From a virus: a stretch of DNA of 32,757 bases. The notes beneath the pieces were generated by a model. The model ran no database searches, was not told where the DNA came from, and worked only from the letters and a program-made list of their open reading frames with translations. This document shows, in pieces, positions 23,339 to 29,148 of the stretch. The position numbers and the translations under genes are program-made. Location: positions 1 through 32,757 of IMG/VR virus record IMGVR_UViG_3300044621_002104. One strand, written 5' to 3'. The first letter of the stretch is position 1, and the number at the start of each line of letters is the position of its first letter.

Positions 23339-23886
23339 CAGTTCGGGAACACAGTTGCTTTTAGTATATCGTTGGGGATATCGATAACCTCAACCGAGAA
23401 TCCATAGGTTCTGTCGGGATCGGAGAGAAGGTGGAACTGACCGTTGAAGCTCTCGCCATCTTCGCTGCGAAGATACTGATTTGAGGGCATCGGTGGATCG
23501 CAGAGAACCACATCTCCAGCGAATTCAGGCCGACTCTCGATGATGGCCTCAACCAGACGCTTGTAGATGGTCGACGTGATGTCGAGTTCGTCCTTACTGG
23601 TGATGCCAGCAACGTACTCGCCTTGAGGACGAAGTTCAGCGGCCGTGCCGGTATCGAGAATGACCTGGATCACGCCAGCTTCATCGGGGGATTCACGAAA
23701 ACACACCTCGTCGGCGGTGAATTCGATGTCGTCCACGCTCTCGGCCTCTCCTATGTCGGACTCGATAAGATCGTAGAAGATGTCCTTCAGAGTCTCTGCG
23801 TCAGGCCCTCCAATATGGGCCGAGATGGCGAAGAAGATCTTTGGATTTGCCAGAAGCCTGTGAACCGGGTAAATGATCTCAGTCAT
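23338..23886 (-). CDS. Unidentified acidic 182-aa protein
   Basis: The protein begins MTEIIYPVHRLLANPKIFFA and is strongly acidic throughout (SDIGEAESVDDIEFTADEV, RSEDGESF). Its beta-rich C-terminal half contains DVVLCDPPMPSNQY. The DPPMP string superficially recalls the DPPY motif of DNA methyltransferases, but no SAM-binding glycine motif is present, so I do not make that call. The start is well supported: GGAGAAAG lies 8 nt before the ATG and a TATACT box 20 nt before it. It is the first gene of a three-gene operon after the topoisomerase. Confidence 0.7.
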   Translation of the reverse strand: MTEIIYPVHRLLANPKIFFAISAHIGGPDAETLKDIFYDLIESDIGEAESVDDIEFTADEVCFRESPDEAGVIQVILDTGTAAELRPQGEYVAGITSKDELDITSTIYKRLVEAIIESRPEFAGDVVLCDPPMPSNQYLRSEDGESFNGQFHLLSDPDRTYGFSVEVIDIPNDILKATVFPN

Positions 23887-23906
23887 GAATCGCTTTCTCC
23901 AAAGGC

Positions 23907-23919
23907 AGTATAGCGTGGT
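23907..23919 (-). promoter_or_regulatory. Promoter candidate ACCACGCTATACT before the 182-aa gene
   Basis: The same 13-mer precedes the polymerase gene. Here a TGTACA hexamer lies 16 nt upstream of TATACT, matching the -35 consensus at four of six positions. The leader is about 13-14 nt with a GGAGAAAG ribosome-binding site. Confidence 0.55.
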
Positions 23920-23950
23920 GCGTCATGCTGTACACTCCTTCTAGGGGAAT

Positions 23951-23958
23951 TTTTACCC
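23951..23958 (-). promoter_or_regulatory. GGGTAAAA element in the topoisomerase downstream spacer
   Basis: Read on the coding strand it is GGGTAAAAATTCCCC, about 70 nt upstream of the 182-aa gene. It is the only one of the six copies not close to a gene's end. Confidence 0.3.
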
Positions 23959-23961
23959 GGT

Positions 23962-24070
23962 GGATGTGTGGTACTACATCCAGTCAAACCTGATTTTAAG
24001 TTTTTTGTGTTTTGAGGGGAGGGGTGTAGTGTTCTACACCCGATCAAGTCTGGTTTCAACTTTTTGTGAT
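23962..24070 (-). repeat. Two tandem imperfect hairpin repeats after the topoisomerase gene
   Basis: Unit 1 (24022-24070) and unit 2 (23962-24013) align over about 50 bp. Each has a hairpin: GGGTGTAG/CTACACCC with a 4-nt loop (24022-24041), and GGATGT/ACATCC (23962-23981). A similar ATCAAGTCTGGTTTCAACTT or GTCAAACCTGATTTTAAG flank follows on the plus strand. Unit 1 includes the last codons of the topoisomerase gene, so unit 2 looks like a duplicated gene end. Neither hairpin is followed by a T-run in either direction. Confidence 0.6.
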
Positions 24071-26059
24071 GTTTACATCTTTGAGGTTGGCCAGTTTGAT
24101 TCCCTTACAGCCGGGGCGACCCTGCTTCACTGAGCTGAGCGTGATTTTCTCGGCCTGTTTGCGCTTTGACGTGAAGTCTAGAGTGAAGGCCTCCTCAGCA
24201 AAGTGGACGAGTTCGGCACCTTCGGGCAGGAACGACTTCCCTTTGCTGGTGACACGAGCGAGGTCAGCACCGTCTAGAACGGTCGCTTTTAGAGCGCCAT
24301 CGAGAGTGAAGACGACGAGGAATTTGCGTTCCACTATCTCACGTTCTCGCTTCGCTATGATGACGGGGGTGTAGCTGTCAGCCACAGGCCCCTTGAACGC
24401 AGCGTGCACCTTGCGGAAGAAGCCGGATTCCGTGATGAAAATCACTTTGTCTTTCTGATCCAGAACCATAGCTCCGCGCGGGCCCTTCGCCTGAGTGATG
24501 ACCCCCTTCTTGGAATCGACGACCATGAAGCGAGGCTTAGCTGCAGGTGACACCCGGGGAGCTCCGGACTTGTCGGATGTAGGGATCTTCACCCAGCCGG
24601 CGGGAGGTGCTACCAGGGACGACCGGCGTGCCTGGCCGTGACGTTTGGCCAACTCAGCCATCTGCTTCAAAGCCCACTTAGCTCGAGCATCCTCATTCTT
24701 AAGAAGAATGGCCAGCTCGGCAAGTTGGGCCTCGAGAGCTTCACGCTCTGTCTCCAGTTCGCTGGCGTCCAGGCCGGTGAGTTGGTGCAGGCGCATCTCA
24801 AGGATTGCCTTGGCCTGGTCAGGAGTGAATTTCAGAGGACGATCGACAAGCTTCTCGTGGGCCTCCTTGCGGTTTGCGGCTCCGCGAATCGTTTTGATGA
24901 CTTCGTCAATCTTACTGATTGCTTTGATCAGGCCAGTGACGATCTCGTGACGTTCTTCAGCTACGTCACGCTCTCTGACGAACTTTGCTTCCAGGCGAGC
25001 CAGTCGCCACGTGAACCATCTCTGACAAATGTCAGTCGGGCTGAGCTCGACGGGTGTTGTACCGTCAATAACCAGCGTCTTTGCCGAATAACGAGAGTCA
25101 AGGTCGGTGGCTGCGAAGAGTCGCTGAGCAAGCTGCTCACCGTCGACACCGGGCTTTCCAACAACTTCGATGCGGTCGCCGCTGAGATCAGAGAGATCGT
25201 TGATTTCGGCAACTCCCTCGATCCGGCCTCTTTCGAGAGCGTCTTTGATCTGCTCACCCAGCTTCTCAGGGTTGACCCGAGGCGGAAAGTGAGTGAATGT
25301 AGCTGTGCAGCGATCCTTTGCCCGACCGTCCCTCTTCTGGACACCCAGTTCGTAACGGGCACGACAGCGGATACTGCCTGAGCCAGTCTCAACGTAAGTA
25401 GCAAGGTTTTCATCTTGGATGATGTCGCAGCCCGTGGGGAAATCGGGGAGGAGGACCTCACGAGCCTTTTTAAGGTCCTTCTTGTAAACCAACTCCACAG
25501 CCTTCACAATATCACGTAACCCGTGGGGGGCGAGTGTGGTCGCAAAACCAACTGCAATTCCCGCATCACCATTCAGCAGGATCGAAGGAAGAGCCGTGTT
25601 GAAGCGGACGGCTTCCTGCTTGGAGCCGTCGTAATTCGCGCGAGTCTCCCAAGTGGTGCGGTCTTGGAGAAGAATGTCGACCGCAGAATCACGCAGTTTG
25701 CATTCCGTATAGCGTTCTGCCGCGGGGCCATCCACCGTGGAGCCGAAGTTGCCATGGCCATTCACCCACATCACGTTGTTGTTCCACGGAGTCGCCATGT
25801 TGACGAGGGATCCGTAGCAACCGCCGTGAGGGTGGTAGAATGCCATTGTCAGGCCCGTCACACGGGCACACTTGACAAATCGACCGTCGGGTTTGAGATT
25901 TTCCTCGAGCATCGTCTGAAGGACCCGACGCTGAGCAGGCTTGAGACCGTCGTAGAGATCGGGGATGGCCCGGCCGAGAAGAACAGCCATGGCATAAGCG
26001 CCATAGTCCTCCTTCATTTGATCGACGACGTTTGTTGAGATTGTGCGGTCTTCAGTCAT
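24056..26059 (-). CDS. Type IIA DNA topoisomerase, GyrA/ParC-like subunit
   Basis: This 667-aa protein is the DNA-cleaving subunit of a type II topoisomerase. The catalytic Tyr117 sits in AERYTECKL, with DGLKPAQRRVL at residues 37-47, YHPHGGCYG at 75-83 and HGNFGS at 102-107. GDAGIAVGFATTLAPHGL, the DICQRWFTWRLARLEAKF coiled coil and ILEMRLHQLTGL also match GyrA/ParC. The C-terminal domain is short and shows only a few beta-pinwheel-like strands, closer to viral enzymes than to gyrase. The ATPase (GyrB-like) subunit is not in this window. ATG 26059 is chosen because it overlaps the upstream stop (TGATG) and has GGAGAGGAG 8 nt before it. It probably relieves torsional stress in phage replication. 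Confidence 0.93.
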   Translation of the reverse strand: MTEDRTISTNVVDQMKEDYGAYAMAVLLGRAIPDLYDGLKPAQRRVLQTMLEENLKPDGRFVKCARVTGLTMAFYHPHGGCYGSLVNMATPWNNNVMWVNGHGNFGSTVDGPAAERYTECKLRDSAVDILLQDRTTWETRANYDGSKQEAVRFNTALPSILLNGDAGIAVGFATTLAPHGLRDIVKAVELVYKKDLKKAREVLLPDFPTGCDIIQDENLATYVETGSGSIRCRARYELGVQKRDGRAKDRCTATFTHFPPRVNPEKLGEQIKDALERGRIEGVAEINDLSDLSGDRIEVVGKPGVDGEQLAQRLFAATDLDSRYSAKTLVIDGTTPVELSPTDICQRWFTWRLARLEAKFVRERDVAEERHEIVTGLIKAISKIDEVIKTIRGAANRKEAHEKLVDRPLKFTPDQAKAILEMRLHQLTGLDASELETEREALEAQLAELAILLKNEDARAKWALKQMAELAKRHGQARRSSLVAPPAGWVKIPTSDKSGAPRVSPAAKPRFMVVDSKKGVITQAKGPRGAMVLDQKDKVIFITESGFFRKVHAAFKGPVADSYTPVIIAKREREIVERKFLVVFTLDGALKATVLDGADLARVTSKGKSFLPEGAELVHFAEEAFTLDFTSKRKQAEKITLSSVKQGRPGCKGIKLANLKDVNITKS

Positions 26060-26199
26060 CAGTTCAGCTCCTCTCCAAGGATTTCCACCCAATAACGGGC
26101 ATACAGCTTCTCCTCCATTCCAGCAAGGAGCGCTGCTTCTTTATCTCTACCCTCGTCTTGGAGGGTTTCGTATTCGGCGATGAATGCTTCGAAAGTCAT
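26059..26199 (-). CDS. Small acidic 46-aa protein upstream of the topoisomerase
   Basis: MTFEAFIAEYETLQDEGRDK followed by an EAALLAGMEEKLYARYW helix. It is an acidic helical miniprotein with no recognised family. I chose ATG 26199 because the in-frame ATG at 26241 lies upstream of the TATAGT box at 26224-26229. Its stop overlaps the topoisomerase start, and its 3' end supplies the topoisomerase ribosome-binding site. The leader is C/A-rich (CACCCAATCAAACC) without a Shine-Dalgarno. Confidence 0.6.
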   Translation of the reverse strand: MTFEAFIAEYETLQDEGRDKEAALLAGMEEKLYARYWVEILGEELN

Positions 26200-26223
26200 G
26201 GTTTGATTGGGTGGTGTAGGTCT

Positions 26224-26232
26224 ACTATAACA
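26224..26232 (-). promoter_or_regulatory. Extended -10 promoter candidate before the 46-aa/topoisomerase operon
   Basis: On the minus strand TGTTATAGT gives an extended -10 (TG-N-TATAGT). Predicted +1 is near 26217, leaving a leader of about 17 nt. No convincing -35 is seen. Confidence 0.45.
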
Positions 26233-26237
26233 CATTT

Positions 26238-26468
26238 TCACTCAGGCAATCCTACTATAGCGATCCGACTGCAGAGTTCCATCATTACATCGAATGTCTC
26301 GCTTTGGTCGAAGTCGACAGTGTTTCCAAGGACCTCCACCATCGAATCACCGACGGCTTCGTGAATGTCATCCATCAACTTCTCGAAGATACGGTCGTTG
26401 ATTCTCTCGACGGCGGAGTCGAGGATGAGTTGTTTGACTTTGGAGTTCATGGTGGTTTGTTTTTCCAT
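26238..26468 (-). CDS. Unidentified 76-aa protein (cassette-driven)
   Basis: The protein reads MEKQTTMNSKVKQLILDS and continues as an acidic helical domain (ERINDRIFEKLMDDIHEAV). No family is recognised. Two in-frame ATG codons, at 26468 and 26450, are possible starts. The first lies exactly at the +1 predicted from the TATGAT box, as in two other genes of this region that begin MENNQTT and MENKN, which suggests translation from a leaderless message. There is no Shine-Dalgarno before either. Confidence 0.65.
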   Translation of the reverse strand: MEKQTTMNSKVKQLILDSAVERINDRIFEKLMDDIHEAVGDSMVEVLGNTVDFDQSETFDVMMELCSRIAIVGLPE

Positions 26469-26531
26469 ATGCTTATCATACTACAAAAGGTGATCCGAAG
26501 ACCACCCTTGTGCCACTTTACCAACTGTCAC
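26469..26531 (-). promoter_or_regulatory. Hairpin-promoter cassette A
   Basis: On the minus strand a hairpin (GTGACAGTT, loop GGTA, AAGTGGCAC; 26531-26510) lies over the stop codon of the 160-aa gene. It is followed after 29 nt by TATGAT (26480-26475), and 6 nt later by ATGGAAAAACAAACC. The layout matches cassettes B and C. Confidence 0.65.
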
Positions 26532-27010
26532 ACTCTAGAGGCAAACTCTGAGAAGCTGACAACGTCGTTTTTCCAGAAGAACGGCGGCAGGTTGTAGAAA
26601 GACTTGCGCATTCTCTTGAAAGGAGCTGCTTCCCAAACCTCGGCCGAAGTTCCCGGAGGCGCAAATACCAACCATTCGGTCAGTGACTTCGGATGAGGAC
26701 CCTTGCCGTTGTAGGCGGGGCTGTCGAAAGTTTTCGACTTGGCATCTTCACGAAGGGGGAACGACTTGAGATCAACGGCTTTTCCATTGACAAAGACGTC
26801 CACACCGTAGTCCCAACCGGAATCCTCGGAGAAGACCGGGAGATCTACAGTCCAGCCCTTTTCGAAGCAGTACTCGATAAATGAGACGAGAACTTTCTGA
26901 TGGCGGCGATAACCTTCCATGCTGCGGGGGTCCCAGTCGGGATCTGCTAAAAGCTCAGAGAGATCAAAGCCAGGCTCGAGGCGAACTAGACGGTAAGGAA
27001 GATCGTTCAT
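26528..27010 (-). CDS. Putative PD-(D/E)XK nuclease-fold protein
   Basis: This 160-aa protein has a core resembling restriction-endonuclease-like folds: a helix with VLVSFIEYCFEKGW, then WDYGVDVFVNGKAVDLKSF. Asp71 and the Asp80-x-Lys82 pair would be the D...(D/E)xK metal-binding and catalytic residues, with Glu46 or Glu50 in the first helix. The remainder (Pro/Lys loops, EVWEAAPFKRMRKSFY) is unassigned. If correct, it would be a DNA nuclease for recombination, resolution or host DNA degradation. The assignment rests on one short motif and predicted topology, so it is tentative. It starts after a strong terminator and ends in cassette A. Confidence 0.6.
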   Translation of the reverse strand: MNDLPYRLVRLEPGFDLSELLADPDWDPRSMEGYRRHQKVLVSFIEYCFEKGWTVDLPVFSEDSGWDYGVDVFVNGKAVDLKSFPLREDAKSKTFDSPAYNGKGPHPKSLTEWLVFAPPGTSAEVWEAAPFKRMRKSFYNLPPFFWKNDVVSFSEFASRV

Positions 27011-27026
27011 AGCGATGAGTTGTGTT

Positions 27027-27051
27027 GAAGAAAGGGGGGCCGAAGCCCCCC
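27027..27051 (-). terminator. Intrinsic terminator with UUCG loop
   Basis: On the minus strand GGGGGGC, loop TTCG, GCCCCCC, followed by TTTCTTC. A 7-bp G/C stem with a C(UUCG)G tetraloop and a U-rich tail 16 nt after the 166-aa gene's stop is a convincing terminator. It lies just before the 160-aa gene. Confidence 0.85.
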
Positions 27052-27067
27052 ATTAGCGCATATTCTA

Positions 27068-27568
27068 TCACATATAGCGCTCAGAGAGATGCTTGATGGT
27101 GAGAGCCACAACCTGATCCTCCTGCTGCTTGGTGCAGGGATAGAGGCCAGCGTAGGTGCGTTGGCTGAAAGCGAGGGGATCGTCAGCCTCGTGCTCGAGA
27201 GGCAGGTAGGCAATGCCGAGCTGCTCGCTAAGGTTGCGCTCGAGCTTCATAGCCATCTGAACGGTACCACCGCCAAAGCCAAACTTGCGAAGTGCCTTGG
27301 TGTCGCCATTGAAGAAGTGGACGATGGCCTTGCACACAGCATAGTAGGTGTCACTTTCAAAGCCGTAGGAATCGAGGAAACCGACACGACCGCGGACGAA
27401 ACGCTCAAAGTGAGAGAGGTTCCCGTCGACCAGGAAGTCAGGGGCATTTCCATCTTTCAGCCAGGCCTTCACGTAGGCCTTGGTGTAGATCTGGCCTTTC
27501 ACCACTTGGGTGACGCGCCCAGTGCGGGGGCAACGGATGGAACGAGTTGCAGTTGCAAGGAATTTCAT
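27068..27568 (-). CDS. Unidentified 166-aa basic protein
   Basis: The protein starts MKFLATATRSIRCPRTGRVT and has a short beta-rich N-terminus and a helical remainder (FFNGDTKALRKFGFGGGT, EEDQVVALTIKHLSERYM). I do not recognise a family or a catalytic motif. The leader is C/A-rich with no Shine-Dalgarno and contains a short upstream ORF ending 5 nt before the ATG. It is preceded by cassette D and followed by the UUCG terminator, so it is probably a monocistronic unit. Confidence 0.7.
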   Translation of the reverse strand: MKFLATATRSIRCPRTGRVTQVVKGQIYTKAYVKAWLKDGNAPDFLVDGNLSHFERFVRGRVGFLDSYGFESDTYYAVCKAIVHFFNGDTKALRKFGFGGGTVQMAMKLERNLSEQLGIAYLPLEHEADDPLAFSQRTYAGLYPCTKQQEDQVVALTIKHLSERYM

Positions 27569-27573
27569 GTGAG

Positions 27574-27609
27574 TTAGAGAGAGTTGGTTGAGAGGAGGCT
27601 TGTCTCCAT
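27574..27609 (-). CDS. Possible 11-codon leader ORF before the 166-aa gene
   Basis: ATG at 27609 follows a TATAGC box by 3 nt and opens METSLLSTNSL, ending TAA at 27574, 5 nt before the 166-aa gene's ATG. It may be the diverged equivalent of the in-frame extra start seen in cassettes A-C. Translation is unproven. Confidence 0.3.
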   Translation of the reverse strand: METSLLSTNSL

Positions 27610-27673
27610 ATAGCTATAGTACACCATATGGAGTGCCCTGGATCAAGCTATATGCCAGTTTGTGGACTGTCAC
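27610..27673 (-). promoter_or_regulatory. Hairpin-promoter cassette D (diverged)
   Basis: On the minus strand GTGACAGTC, loop CACA, AACTGGCAT (27673-27652) lies at the end of the 42/49-aa gene, with the stop codon in the stem. After 33 nt comes TATAGC (27618-27613) and then ATATGGAGACAAGCC. Spacing and leader differ slightly from A-C. Confidence 0.5.
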
Positions 27674-27819
27674 ACATACATCGCTTTGACGCGGGCGTCA
27701 TACTCAGCGATCTCGGCCTGACGGCGCTCAGCGGCTGCTGCGCGGCGATCGGCTTTGGCTTGAGCGGCTTGAGTTTGGGCGGGGGTGAGTTTGGTCATGG
27801 TGGTTTGGTTGTTTTCCAT
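27670..27819 (-). CDS. Small Ala/Arg/Gln-rich protein (49 aa, or 42 aa from the second ATG)
   Basis: From ATG 27819 the protein reads MENNQTTMTKLTPAQTQ and continues as a single predicted helix rich in Ala, Gln, Arg and Glu (QAKADRRAAAAERRQAEIA), ending VKAMYV. An internal ATG at 27798 would give 42 aa. No family is recognised. The start at 27819 coincides with the +1 predicted from TATAAT. The leader between the two starts is A/C-rich with no Shine-Dalgarno. The stop codon lies in hairpin D. Confidence 0.6.
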   Translation of the reverse strand: MENNQTTMTKLTPAQTQAAQAKADRRAAAAERRQAEIAEYDARVKAMYV

Positions 27820-27883
27820 ATTCTTATTATACTACACCCGGCGTGCTCTGCACCACGTCTTGTGCCACTTCCCCAACTGGCAC
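27820..27883 (-). promoter_or_regulatory. Hairpin-promoter cassette B with consensus TATAAT
   Basis: On the minus strand GTGCCAGTT, loop GGGG, AAGTGGCAC (27883-27862) is followed after 30 nt by a perfect TATAAT (27831-27826) and, 6 nt later, ATGGAAAACAACC. The hairpin is inside the 3' coding end of the 53-aa gene, whose TAA overlaps the -10 box. Confidence 0.7.
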
Positions 27884-27988
27884 ACTGGCTTTTCGTCTGG
27901 CGATTGCCTCATCACGCCTACGCTGGCGTGCCACTTCTTCGTAGCGGTCTTGAATCGTGGGGCGTTTTGTGGCTTCGTTGTCGGCCAT
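27827..27988 (-). CDS. Small basic 53-aa protein
   Basis: The ATG at 27988 directly follows the TGA of the thymidylate-synthase-family gene. GGAGGTG lies 8 nt upstream inside that gene's last codons, an unusually good ribosome-binding site for this region. The protein is MADNEATKRPTIQDRYEEVA, then an Arg-rich helix (RQRRRDEAIARRKAS) and a Val-rich end. No family is recognised. Its last 18 or so codons also carry hairpin B and its TAA overlaps the TATAAT box, so coding and regulatory functions share the same DNA. Confidence 0.65.
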   Translation of the reverse strand: MADNEATKRPTIQDRYEEVARQRRRDEAIARRKASVPVGEVAQDVVQSTPGVV

Positions 27989-28867
27989 TCAATTCACCTC
28001 CACCTTGAGAGCGGCGTGGGGATCATAATTCAGTAGATCGAAGTCGTCGAGTTGAACCGCGTCCCAGCTTGAGAATTGTCCCTCGTCTCGGACCAGAAGC
28101 TGACACTCTGGCCTTGATGTGCGGGAAAGCAGCTCATCCACCAGGCCATAGCAATTTTTGTAGATGTGGGAATTCGCCGAAGGCATATACACAAAACGCG
28201 GTTTGAAATCGGTCATCTGAGCCATCACGGTCAGAATGATCGAATAGCGCGCGATGTCGAGCGGGAAACCCACAACCATGTCATTGGAACGAGCGGGAAC
28301 CATCACATCGAGATATTCGCCACTTGGCATGAACTGCATGGCCAAATGGCACGGTGGACACGCCACATTCATTGCGGTGGGATTTGTAGTGATGACCGTG
28401 CCATGACGAGAGTTTGGGGTGTCACGGAGAAGACGCATCACTCGATCAAGCTGATCGACCGCGCCGACTGTCACCAGACTCTCATTCGGAACCTCAGAGC
28501 CGGCCCGGGAAGCTGGCCAACGCCGCCACTGACGATTGTAAGCCGAAGCACCGAGTTCGCCATTCTCATCAGCGAGGAAATCCCAGAAGTGTTTGGCTGG
28601 ACCGAGGGCTTCCACATTCTGTGTCAAGCCGACATCAAACAGGAACTCGCGAACGAGATTCTTGAAGGGCATCTTGCGCAATCGAGTGAGCGGAAAGCCC
28701 GTTTGAAGATCGACTCGAACCGCAGCACCGAAAGTCGATCTGGTCTCGCCATTGCGACCGACGAAAACCTCACCATGCTCCATCAGTTTCTGGAGATAGG
28801 AAGCGTAGATGTCGTCCCAGTTGTAGCTGTTGACGATAGTGCCGTTGAAGACGAGGTTGTGGCTCAT
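27989..28867 (-). CDS. Thymidylate-synthase-family enzyme, probably dCMP-specific (dCMP hydroxymethylase or methylase)
   Basis: This 292-aa enzyme has the thymidylate synthase fold and catalytic set: nucleophile Cys173 with His174 in CPPCHLAMQF, Glu74, Arg193 in PARSND, and His234/Tyr236 in SHIYKN. The substrate-reading Asn of thymidylate synthase (GLPFNIASY) is Asp204 here (GFPLDIARY). In the family, Asp at this position is found in T4 dCMP hydroxymethylase and shifts specificity from dUMP to dCMP. The product is therefore probably 5-hydroxymethyl-dCMP or 5-methyl-dCMP made with methylenetetrahydrofolate. The N-terminal RTGTGT loop is altered and the second Trp of IWDEW is Leu. The leader is C/A-rich (TTCACAAACAACACG) without a Shine-Dalgarno. 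An ordinary thymidylate synthase is less likely. Confidence 0.82.
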   Translation of the reverse strand: MSHNLVFNGTIVNSYNWDDIYASYLQKLMEHGEVFVGRNGETRSTFGAAVRVDLQTGFPLTRLRKMPFKNLVREFLFDVGLTQNVEALGPAKHFWDFLADENGELGASAYNRQWRRWPASRAGSEVPNESLVTVGAVDQLDRVMRLLRDTPNSRHGTVITTNPTAMNVACPPCHLAMQFMPSGEYLDVMVPARSNDMVVGFPLDIARYSIILTVMAQMTDFKPRFVYMPSANSHIYKNCYGLVDELLSRTSRPECQLLVRDEGQFSSWDAVQLDDFDLLNYDPHAALKVEVN

Positions 28868-28893
28868 AAGACGTGTTGTTTGTGAAGTTAGGA

Positions 28894-29148
28894 TCAGATT
28901 TGGAACGTTTCAAACATCGCCCCGTCTTTACCATTATAGACCAGAAACCCCAAAGTTTTCCCTGAATTGAGGACGAGTTTTCCCTCAAATTGGTCCAAAA
29001 GCGGATCGTAGAGAAACACATTGTCGTAGGACGGGGGTTTCCCATCAACGCCCAGAACTTGGAGAGGCTCTTCTCCGGCGTTCGTTTTGTAGATGTCTGA
29101 CACCCACGCCGTCACCTTATCGGTGAGCTCTTTTTCACTGCTGCTCAT
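28894..29148 (-). CDS. Unidentified 84-aa protein
   Basis: The protein (MSSSEKELTDKVTAWVSDIY...) has an N-terminal helix and a beta-rich C-terminal half (KLVLNSGKTLGFLVYNGKDG). No family is recognised. The ATG at 29148 overlaps the stop of the preceding gene by 4 nt (ATGA), so the two are probably coupled. It is followed by the thymidylate-synthase-family gene after a 26-nt spacer. Confidence 0.6.
   Translation of the reverse strand: MSSSEKELTDKVTAWVSDIYKTNAGEEPLQVLGVDGKPPSYDNVFLYDPLLDQFEGKLVLNSGKTLGFLVYNGKDGAMFETFQI

Noticed and set aside
23338-23886. DNA methyltransferase based on DPPMP in the 182-aa protein
   Set aside because: There is no SAM-binding glycine motif and the context around DPP does not fit the DPPY/NPPY catalytic loop.
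26510-26531. Intrinsic terminators at the four cassette hairpins
   Set aside because: None is followed by a T-run on either strand; the hairpins are kept as structural or regulatory elements instead.
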